A DNA stretch of 24,189 bases from assembly GCA_964396965.1 (NCBI GenBank), contig CAYNGD010000024.1:1-24189 (forward strand), in the 5' to 3' direction. Both the position numbers and the translations under genes were made by a program. The DNA is from JABMRW01 sp964396965 (GTDB lineage: Bacteria > Chloroflexota > Dehalococcoidia > Dehalococcoidales > BS750m-G39). The notes under the pieces are model-generated. The model was given only the letters and a program-made list of their open reading frames with translations, ran no database searches and was not told where the DNA came from. Shown here piece after piece: positions 13,397 through 18,292 of the stretch; positions within the stretch are counted from its first letter, which is position 1, and every line of letters starts with the position of its first letter.

Positions 13397-13541
13397 TGTA
13401 AAACATGTTTTACAATTGACTCCACTGCTCGCCTAATCGACAGGTCTGTCAAAATATGACACACCTCCAAGAAGTTCCAAATCGTTTTGGAACATTTTCG
13501 ACCTCCAAAAATTGTCAGAGGGTGTCACAAATTGACTCCAC
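13397..13541. promoter_or_regulatory. Cluster of dyads and repeats (probable operator region)
   Basis: It contains a perfect 18-bp palindrome TGTAAAACATGTTTTACA (13397-13414), the dyad TGTCA-N5-TGACA (13447-13461), an 8-bp inverted repeat GTTCCAAA/TTTGGAAC (13474-13493) and a 12-bp direct repeat AATTGACTCCAC (13414-13425 and 13530-13541). It lies at the 3' end of one leftward gene set and upstream of the mini-ZAS gene. A repressor-operator or replication-origin role is possible. The second direct repeat lies in the 13515-13724 gene. Confidence 0.5.
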
Positions 13542-13724
13542 CACACGAAGGGGGACAATAGCCCTTGCCCGCTCTTGAGACTCATCGGCGCAGGCCGTCA
13601 CCCTCACCGACTGTAGACATTGAGTTCCTCGGTCTCTTTTAATCAGTGCCCCCATAAGTTTTTCCGTCCTAGAGAGCAGTCCTGACGTGAGGCTTAATGT
13701 CCCCCTTCCTATGGTGGAATTCAT
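13515..13724 (-). CDS. Small protein, function unknown
   Basis: A 69-aa Arg/Ser/Thr-rich protein with two cysteines in the second half and no recognized domain. ATG 13724 has a good GGAGGAAAT ribosome site and overlaps the stop region of the upstream gene. Its start region (MNSTIG) repeats, by shared DNA, the end of the short frame at 13960-14022. Its 3' end overlaps the repeat cluster, so the gene and operators may be interdependent. Confidence 0.55.
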   Translation of the reverse strand: MNSTIGRGTLSLTSGLLSRTEKLMGALIKRDRGTQCLQSVRVTACADESQERARAIVPLRVVESICDTL

Positions 13725-13963
13725 ATTTCCTCCACCCTCACTACGAAAGATAATAGGATATGGTGAGCTTTACCCCACTGGTCTATTACTATCGGAAATT
13801 TATCAATAAACCCAGCTAGGGTACCTCTAATTTCTGTACCCTCATCATAAGTAATTCTTACTTCCTTACCTACTAACTCCCTAAATACCGATTCTTTTCC
13901 CAGCCGTATCCATTCGTAGTCTATCCCATCTAGTTTCATATCTCGTTTAGTTAGTTTGCTCAT
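13721..13963 (-). CDS. Sm-like / small beta-barrel candidate protein
   Basis: An 80-aa protein. A charged N-terminal helix (KRDMKLDGIDYEWIRLG) is followed by a segment with the strand pattern of an Sm/SH3-like barrel: LVGKEVRITYDEGTEIRG, TLAGFIDKFPIVIDQWGKAH and HILLSFVVRVEE. If Sm-like it could bind RNA. The assignment rests on strand pattern, not on conserved Sm1/Sm2 residues, so it is tentative. Ribosome site AGGAGATAAGAA. It overlaps a 20-codon frame upstream by ATGA. Confidence 0.65.
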   Translation of the reverse strand: MSKLTKRDMKLDGIDYEWIRLGKESVFRELVGKEVRITYDEGTEIRGTLAGFIDKFPIVIDQWGKAHHILLSFVVRVEEI

Positions 13964-14022
13964 TTCTTATCTCCTATGGTGGAGTTGCCCGTTGGTGGGG
14001 TGGGGTCGTTATCCAGTTCCAT
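13960..14022 (-). CDS. Possible 20-aa coupled peptide
   Basis: An ATG behind AAGGAGATAACG encodes a short acidic/Pro-rich peptide (MELDNDPTPPTGNSTIGDKK) whose TGA overlaps the next ATG. The strong ribosome site and the overlap favour translation, perhaps only as a leader that couples the Sm-like gene. The rest of 14023-14139 holds no gene; it is AT-rich, with a TATATT that could be a weak leftward -10. Confidence 0.35.
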   Translation of the reverse strand: MELDNDPTPPTGNSTIGDKK

Positions 14023-14139
14023 CGTTATCTCCTTGTTATTATACTTATTTGTCATTAGAATACCCATTTTCCAATCCTAATATACACATATGTACATTCC
14101 ACACCTAATTTCACCTGAATTACGTATTCTAAGTGTCAT

Positions 14140-14961
14140 TTACCCTTTTTTGCCTAACTTAGAAGGTTTTTCTGGTTCTACCTGTGGTTTAGTCTCATCT
14201 ACCTGTGGTTCTACCTGTTCTTTCTTGTTTTTAATCAGATTTAGTTCGTCGTAGAGTGCAGCAAGCCATTTTTTGTCGACTCTGTTGAGAATTGGAGTCA
14301 GGAACGGAGGGCAAGACTGAGCAAGCATATCCATTAACTCGTTGAAGGGCATACTTACTGCATATCCGAAGAGAATAGACCTGAAGTCCTCAGGGTTTTC
14401 AAGGTTTGAAGTTAGCTCAAGGGCAGCTTCCTCAGGCTTCATAGCAATTACTCTCTGTAGGTACTGAGAAATACTAAGTTGTTGCTTTTCTTCTTCAGTA
14501 GATTCTTCAGTTCTGGTTGTTTCTATCCTCCTCACTGTTTCTGCTGGAGGTAGCTGAGATTTCTGTATTCCCTGAGTCATAGCACCAATGAGACCAGCAA
14601 AAGCCCTTGCTAACTCACCTTCTTTGTCGCTATGCAGGAAGTCCTTGATTAAGCCGGTAAAGCCTCCTGATTTGCCACCGAACTCCTCTTGAAAAGCGTC
14701 ACGAATCTCTCTGTATTCCTGAATTCTGTCCATGATGTCCGGGGAACCTTCAGCTCCAGCAGGATATTCTGGAGTTTCCTCGAACTTTACTCCAAAGCGC
14801 TGTTTGGCTATTTCAGCAGCATAGGCTGGATGACTGTCAAGGTAGTCAGCCCAGTACTTGTGAAGTTTCAAATCGGATAGTGCCTGTTGCTCTTTTAGTC
14901 TTTGAATTGGTGACCTGTTAGTTCCTCTAGATTGTGGTCTCTTCCGAAATGGATTTCTCAT
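14140..14961 (-). CDS. Charged helical protein, function unknown
   Basis: A 273-aa hydrophilic protein without membrane segments. The N-terminus is very basic (RNPFRKRPQSRGTNRSP). A helical region (about 20-125) with Glu/Lys/Gln follows, then a Glu/Thr-rich linker (about 145-160), a second helical domain (about 163-240) and a Lys/Glu/Pro tail with a repeated VEPQVDETKPQVEPEKP pattern. The makeup fits a nucleic-acid-binding, scaffold or replication accessory protein. No family recognized. SD AGGAAG. It is one of the largest genes of the second leftward set. Confidence 0.75.
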   Translation of the reverse strand: MRNPFRKRPQSRGTNRSPIQRLKEQQALSDLKLHKYWADYLDSHPAYAAEIAKQRFGVKFEETPEYPAGAEGSPDIMDRIQEYREIRDAFQEEFGGKSGGFTGLIKDFLHSDKEGELARAFAGLIGAMTQGIQKSQLPPAETVRRIETTRTEESTEEEKQQLSISQYLQRVIAMKPEEAALELTSNLENPEDFRSILFGYAVSMPFNELMDMLAQSCPPFLTPILNRVDKKWLAALYDELNLIKNKKEQVEPQVDETKPQVEPEKPSKLGKKG

Positions 14962-14962
14962 T

Positions 14963-15172
14963 TTACACTTCCTGTAAGTAAAGAATCTTTGACTTTGGTA
15001 TCATCCAGTCCTTATTAGCCAACACGAGACAGTCTGGGTTGTCCTCGGTGACACTTCCGGTTGTGTCCATAATCCGTCCACAATATTCGAATATTACGTA
15101 ACTATCACCGTCTAACTCGTACTGGCTTCTTCGATGACGTCTTAACCATTCTTCTACCGTTGGTATTACCAT
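14963..15172 (-). CDS. Small SH3-like protein candidate
   Basis: A 69-aa protein. An N-terminal basic helix (VEEWLRRHRRSQYEL) is followed by beta-like strands (DSYVIFEYCGRIMDTTGSV, CLVLANKDWMIPKSKILYL). The strand order resembles small barrels, including the Sm-like candidate at 13721. ATG follows AAGGAGGGAAA. It is separated from the next gene by 1 nt, and a 47-aa membrane frame overlaps its 5' end out of frame. Confidence 0.6.
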   Translation of the reverse strand: MVIPTVEEWLRRHRRSQYELDGDSYVIFEYCGRIMDTTGSVTEDNPDCLVLANKDWMIPKSKILYLQEV

Positions 15173-15248
15173 TTTCCCTCCTTACTGCACTAACTATAGT
15201 GTAGATAAATGCTGCTACCGGAACTATTAACCACAAATACTCCGTCAT
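15105..15248 (-). CDS. Small membrane protein overlapping the next gene
   Basis: A 47-aa frame. A transmembrane helix (TEYLWLIVPVAAFIYTIVSA) is followed by a strongly basic tail (AVRRENG, then KTSSKKPVRVRR). ATG sits behind AAGGAGAAGAA and overlaps the stop of the 50-aa zinc protein (ATGA). The last third lies inside the following gene in another frame. The overlap on the 5' side and the clear membrane helix make it a plausible real gene. Confidence 0.55.
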   Translation of the reverse strand: MTEYLWLIVPVAAFIYTIVSAVRRENGNTNGRRMVKTSSKKPVRVRR

Positions 15249-15397
15249 TTCTTCTCCTTTTTCCTGCCGTTAATCAACTCACGGGTCAAGCACTGCGAAC
15301 ATATCCGCGGCAACTTGCTCGGTATTAGTACATCTGTTGTCTCGACTCGGAATGTTACCCCACACAAACGGCACTTTATTGGTATCGATATGCTCAT
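15245..15397 (-). CDS. Small zinc-ribbon protein
   Basis: A 50-aa protein with two CxxC knuckles, C9-x2-C12 and C33-x2-C36 (PIKCRLCG and PRICSQCL), spaced by 20 residues, and a Lys-rich tail. It is a typical stand-alone treble-clef or zinc-ribbon module. GAGGAGGTAGACCG precedes the ATG. It overlaps the membrane frame downstream and lies 12 nt after the ATPase stop codon. It is probably a nucleic-acid or protein adaptor. Confidence 0.7.
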   Translation of the reverse strand: MSISIPIKCRLCGVTFRVETTDVLIPSKLPRICSQCLTRELINGRKKEKK

Positions 15398-15409
15398 CGG
15401 TCTACCTCC

Positions 15410-16279
15410 TCACAGTTCTGCCGTACAGTCATAGTTAAAGTATCTCTCATACTTGTAGAGTTTTTGAATGTCCTCTAAGTCAACCGATTTTCTCTTATTC
15501 TTTAAGGCGTTAGCCATACAGAAGACCTGAAGCTGCTTCTGTCTCCTAACTCCTGTCTCATCGTATGGGTCTTTGGTTTTTAAGGCTACCTGCTCTATAG
15601 CATCAGCAAAGTGAAGGGGTAGTTCAATTTCTGTCTCTGGTGGTAGTGTTATTTCAAAATTTTTCTCAGTAAGATATTGCTTTTCCTTTGCGCTATTTCG
15701 TATCTTCTGTTGAGTATTATTTGAATAATGATAACTGACTGGTAGTACTCTGGTCAGAAACCCTATACCTGACCAGATATCGTGTTTGGTTATAAAGTCA
15801 CGTTTTGCTATAGCGGTAATTAAGCCTATTCTGACCGGCATTTCCGCTACGAATTGACCATCCCGGCTCTCGATACTCAATATCCCTTCCTCGATGAGGG
15901 AGTTGTAGAAGGTAAGGTGTGAAGCCAAAACATACTTCGGCTGATTTAGGACATTGAGGAAGTCAGGCATGGCGATATGTTTGACCTGACCACTCTTTAG
16001 AACATCGGCAAATCTGGTATATATGATGTAGGGAGTTGAGTTAGTAGTATAAAGAACGGAACCACTTACTTGTCTGATATAGATTATCTTCTGGGTCTTA
16101 CCCCTACCCACTTTGACCGCTTTTGGGTCAGGCGGTTTCTTGTACGTCTTCTTAATCACTGAAGACTTACCAGTTCCGTAACCTCCTATCAGAGATACAG
16201 ATAGGGGATTTTCGTCCTTGAGAGCCCCACTATAAACTGTTATCTGAACGATGTCTTCAATGTCATCTAGGGCAATCAT
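15410..16279 (-). CDS. P-loop ATPase, probable replication or DNA-handling motor
   Basis: A 289-aa protein. The Walker A motif is GGYGTGKSS (G32-S40). A likely Walker B is HIAMPD (D106). A GLITAIAKRDF sensor-like stretch (152-162) is followed by IGFLTRVLPVSYHYS (172-186), where R177 is a candidate arginine finger. This order, with a 'GF-x-x-R-x-L' signature, is typical of phage and plasmid helicase-like or helicase-loader ATPases. A C-terminal helical region (about 215-280) may be a winged helix. A DNA-packaging ATPase is the main alternative. Its ATG overlaps the AbrB-like gene (ATGA). Confidence 0.8.
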   Translation of the reverse strand: MIALDDIEDIVQITVYSGALKDENPLSVSLIGGYGTGKSSVIKKTYKKPPDPKAVKVGRGKTQKIIYIRQVSGSVLYTTNSTPYIIYTRFADVLKSGQVKHIAMPDFLNVLNQPKYVLASHLTFYNSLIEEGILSIESRDGQFVAEMPVRIGLITAIAKRDFITKHDIWSGIGFLTRVLPVSYHYSNNTQQKIRNSAKEKQYLTEKNFEITLPPETEIELPLHFADAIEQVALKTKDPYDETGVRRQKQLQVFCMANALKNKRKSVDLEDIQKLYKYERYFNYDCTAEL

Positions 16280-16518
16280 CTTTTCTCCCTTATCTTGATA
16301 CCCTCTATATTATCAGGACCTATAGGGCTAAAGATTAGGCTATTCCCCTCAACCTGTAATTTAAAGTAGTAACTGCCATCTATTTCAACACAGTTGAAGT
16401 CTATCCACATTTTGGGAATGAGTATGCCGTACGAATCACCGAGTTTGGTTAATTTCCGGATACCGAAAGCATGAGTATCGGCTAGTAACTTTATTGTGTT
16501 TGCTGTTGCATCCTCCAT
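16276..16518 (-). CDS. AbrB/SpoVT-like DNA-binding protein
   Basis: An 80-aa protein. Residues about 18-65 (FGIRKLTKLGDSYGILIPKM, then a DGSYYFKLQVEGNSLIFSP hairpin) follow the swapped-hairpin pattern of AbrB and MazE-type proteins: 'K-x-G-x-S-x-x-x-x-IP'. These bind DNA as dimers. No toxin gene follows, so a transcription-regulator role is favoured over an antitoxin. It is coupled to the ATPase gene and may autoregulate this set. Confidence 0.75.
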   Translation of the reverse strand: MEDATANTIKLLADTHAFGIRKLTKLGDSYGILIPKMWIDFNCVEIDGSYYFKLQVEGNSLIFSPIGPDNIEGIKIREKR

Positions 16519-16528
16519 CTTCTTTCTC

Positions 16529-16852
16529 CTATATTATGTTATTAAGAATTTTCTTAATAAGGTCTTTAGGGGCTCTCTGGAGTCTTTCCTTTCGTGGTTT
16601 ACCTTTTAGTAGGCTAATGTGATCACCTTGCCCAATTCTCAACTTCATACAATCAGGAATTCGTATTCTACCCGTAAGATTTTTCTTATAGTGAGTACTA
16701 TTATCTTTAGAGCAGAGTAGAATAATAGTCCCTCTACATATTTCGGTATAAGGTACGTAATGTCCACTTTCTACAAAACTACCATTCAAACATAGATTAT
16801 CAATAGCGAAACCTTCAATGTTACCATCGCAACCCGGATACGGACACTTCAT
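16529..16852 (-). CDS. Cysteine-rich zinc-binding-like protein, first gene of the set
   Basis: A 107-aa protein with C3-x4-C8, C21, C39 and C47 in the N-terminal half (KCPYPGCDGN, DNLCLNG, TEICRG, LLCSKD), consistent with a zinc domain. A basic C-terminal half (LLKGKPRKERLQRAPKDLIK) is probably nucleic-acid binding. ATG 16852 is chosen because AGGAGG lies just upstream; an in-frame TTG at 16876 would place the ribosome site inside the gene. It is transcribed from the promoter at the right end of the element, through a leader terminator. Confidence 0.7.
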   Translation of the reverse strand: MKCPYPGCDGNIEGFAIDNLCLNGSFVESGHYVPYTEICRGTIILLCSKDNSTHYKKNLTGRIRIPDCMKLRIGQGDHISLLKGKPRKERLQRAPKDLIKKILNNII

Positions 16853-16870
16853 TTTTTCCTCCTGCTCCAT

Positions 16871-16906
16871 AAACAAAAACCCCTGCCCTAGTTTTTTAGA
16901 GCAGGG
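16871..16906 (-). terminator. Terminator in the 5' leader (possible attenuator)
   Basis: On the minus strand CCCTGC-t-CTA pairs with TAG-g-GCAGGG around AAAAAC, followed by GTTTTTGTTT. It lies between the leftward promoter (16961-16988) and the first gene (16852), so transcripts would end early unless antiterminated. A roughly 80-nt leader RNA is the alternative product. Confidence 0.6.
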
Positions 16907-16960
16907 ATTTGCGAACTGCTAAACCTATTTATGTGTTATATTAATTGAATATATAATAAA

Positions 16961-16988
16961 ATTATATAACATGTATTTATTTTGTCAA
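16961..16988 (-). promoter_or_regulatory. Leftward promoter at the right end of the element
   Basis: On the minus strand TTGACA (16983-16988), 16 nt, TATAAT (16961-16966), both exact consensus. The 8-bp inverted repeat TGTTATAT/ATATAACA (16934-16941, 16964-16971) overlaps the -10. Confidence 0.7.
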
Positions 16989-17011
16989 CACCTCGCAGGT
17001 GTGACTCACAC
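16988..17011. repeat. Two overlapping dyads beside the -35 box
   Basis: ACACCT-CGC-AGGTGT (16988-17002) and GTGTGA-C-TCACAC (16999-17011) sit immediately upstream of the right-end promoter, about 110-130 bp from attR. They could be operator or recombination-arm sites. 17012-17117 holds no gene in the integrated state, but would encode the alternative Int tail in the circle. Confidence 0.5.
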
Positions 17012-17117
17012 TTAATTTTAGTAAACCTCAACTTATTTATCGCCTCCTTTCTAGCAGCCTCATGAGGTGGGGCTTGCCTACAAACAACTGTGCCAATGGT
17101 ATGAGCTTTTTATGATT

Positions 17118-17128
17118 ATATGCATTAT
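17118..17128. repeat. attR core
   Basis: ATATGCATTAT is identical to 6828-6838. To its right lie the original first codons of dinB. To its left is element DNA, which in the circle continues the int frame. Confidence 0.9.
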
Positions 17129-17140
17129 GCGGCGCGCCAT
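17118..17140 (-). pseudogene. dinB: Displaced 5' end of dinB
   Basis: On the minus strand, ATG at 17140 followed by codons for A-R-R-I-M-H matches, in frame, the dinB body at the other end of the element. It begins 5 nt after the DUF951 stop, and an AGGAT-like ribosome site lies in that gene's end. With the downstream gene removed this is a nonfunctional stub: translation would run into element sequence. Confidence 0.85.
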
Positions 17141-17145
17141 TGCGT

Positions 17146-17361
17146 TTACATCCTATCTACTTTGATTGTCTTCAAGGGGCAGGCCCGGGCGATAAACTCT
17201 TTGCCCCGCCGCTCGAAGACGGGCCGTTTCAGCAGGATGTGGTGCTGGCAGTTGAGGCACCTTAGGCCAATGTCGGCGCCGACCCGCTCCACCTGCCAGC
17301 GGTCACCCCCGCAGGGGTGTTCCTTCTTGAGACGGACGATATCACCCGGCCTTATCTCCAC
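17146..17361 (-). CDS. DUF951 family small protein
   Basis: A 71-aa protein. An N-terminal strand-rich segment (MEIRPGDIVRLKKEHPCGGD), then a C-x2-C pair (GLRCLNCQHHILLKRPVFER) is the DUF951 pattern, found widely in Firmicutes and Chloroflexota and of unknown function. HPCG and CLNC may bind zinc. It lies 10 nt downstream of pyrF and immediately upstream of the original dinB start, so it was the middle gene of a pyrF-DUF951-dinB string. Confidence 0.85.
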   Translation of the reverse strand: MEIRPGDIVRLKKEHPCGGDRWQVERVGADIGLRCLNCQHHILLKRPVFERRGKEFIARACPLKTIKVDRM

Positions 17362-17371
17362 GGCGGCTACC

Positions 17372-18193
17372 TCAGGGGGCCAGGGTGAGGGTGGAGCGGT
17401 AGTAGTTGATTCTCTCCCGCAGGTCGGCGGCCACCCGCCGCGCCGCCTCGGCGTAGTCCTTGTCCTGGGAGGCGTAGATTATCTGCCGTGACGAGGTCAG
17501 GATAGCCTTGCGGCCGGTGGCGTTGACGCCGTAGCGGACGGATGAAGCCAGGTCGCCCCCCTGGGCGCCGATGCCCGGTATCAGCAGCAGCATATTGGGG
17601 TGGCGCTGCCTTATCAGCTTCAGCTCCTCGGGGTAGGTGGCCCCCACCACCAGCCCGATGTTGCCCTGCTTGTTCCAGAGGGCGGCCCGGATGGCCACTA
17701 TCTCGAAGAGGGCGAGCTGGGCCTTTTCGGTCTCGAAGCGCAGGTTCTGGAAATCGACGGCGCCGGGGTTGGAGGTGCGGCAGAGAATAAAGACCCCCTT
17801 GTCCCAGTAGCCGATAAAGGGCTCTATCGAGTCGAAGCCGAGGTAGGGGTTGACGGTGGCGGCGTCACAGCCCAGGGTGACAAAGACGGCGTGGGCGTAG
17901 GCCCGGGCGGTGTTGCCGATATCGCCCCGTTTGCCGTCGCCAATTACCGGGATGTGCTCCGGGATGGCCTTGATGGTGCGCTTGAGGATATCGATGCCGT
18001 CGTCGAGGGCTTCGTAGAAGGCGAAGTTGAGCTTGTAGGCGCAGACCAGCTCCTCGGTAGCGTCGATGATAGCCTTGTTGAATTTAAAAACATCCACTTT
18101 GGGCGGCATCTGCTCCAGGTCAGGGTCAAGCCCGACGCAGAGCAGGCTGTTGTTTTTATCGGTGGTATAGTTCAGCTTTTCGTCGAAGTTCAC
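17372..18193 (-). CDS. pyrF: Orotidine 5'-phosphate decarboxylase
   Basis: A 273-aa cytoplasmic TIM-barrel enzyme that makes UMP from OMP in the last step of de novo pyrimidine synthesis. It has LLCVGLDPDLEQMP (substrate loop), the catalytic IGDGKRGDIGNTA (Lys and Asp tetrad), ATVNPYLGFDSIEPF, and LLIPGIGAQGGD near the phosphate site. The length fits the longer group of the family. The start is GTG at 18193 after GAGAG. It diverges from folC. Its promoter carries a dyad that could bind a regulator. Confidence 0.95.
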   Translation of the reverse strand: MNFDEKLNYTTDKNNSLLCVGLDPDLEQMPPKVDVFKFNKAIIDATEELVCAYKLNFAFYEALDDGIDILKRTIKAIPEHIPVIGDGKRGDIGNTARAYAHAVFVTLGCDAATVNPYLGFDSIEPFIGYWDKGVFILCRTSNPGAVDFQNLRFETEKAQLALFEIVAIRAALWNKQGNIGLVVGATYPEELKLIRQRHPNMLLLIPGIGAQGGDLASSVRYGVNATGRKAILTSSRQIIYASQDKDYAEAARRVAADLRERINYYRSTLTLAP

Positions 18194-18211
18194 CTCTCAC
18201 CCCCTGATTTG

Positions 18212-18241
18212 ATGATACCAGTCGCCAAATGTTGGCGTCAA
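18212..18241 (-). promoter_or_regulatory. pyrF promoter with an internal dyad
   Basis: On the minus strand TTGACG (18236-18241), 18 nt, TATCAT (18212-18217). The spacer contains CGCCAA-ATG-TTGGCG (18223-18237), a 6-bp-arm inverted repeat, so a repressor may act here. Before insertion this promoter probably also served dinB. Confidence 0.6.
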
Positions 18242-18254
18242 GTGGACGGTTGCG

Positions 18255-18283
18255 TTGTGGCCTGGCTGGGGCGGTGCTATAAT
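18255..18283 (+). promoter_or_regulatory. folC promoter, probably leaderless
   Basis: TTGTGG (18255-18260), 17 nt, TATAAT (18278-18283). The GTG start is at 18293, where transcription should begin, and no ribosome site precedes it. Confidence 0.5.
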
Positions 18284-18292
18284 TAGCCAATT

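Larger units (their letters stand above)
6828..17128. mobile_element. Integrated provirus-like element in the 5' end of dinB (about 10.3 kb)
   Basis: An 11-bp direct repeat, ATATGCATTAT, flanks a segment visibly richer in A/T than the host genes. The repeat-to-repeat distance is 10,290 bp. A tyrosine recombinase gene sits at the left end and terminates in the junction. Removing one repeat plus the interior reconstitutes an in-frame dinB N-terminus, which makes these boundaries nearly certain. The content is mostly small genes with membrane segments, zinc-binding motifs or DNA-binding folds, plus one P-loop ATPase. No terminase, portal, tail, relaxase or transposase is recognizable. It could be a tailless temperate virus, a satellite or another integrative element. 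Confidence 0.92.

Noticed and set aside
16276..16518. AbrB-like protein as antitoxin of a toxin-antitoxin pair
   Set aside because: The following gene is a P-loop ATPase and no small toxin-like gene is adjacent.
17600..18286. Rightward ORF (228 codons) opposite pyrF
   Set aside because: Antisense of pyrF with biased composition (Gly/Asp/Val). The pyrF frame carries all catalytic motifs.
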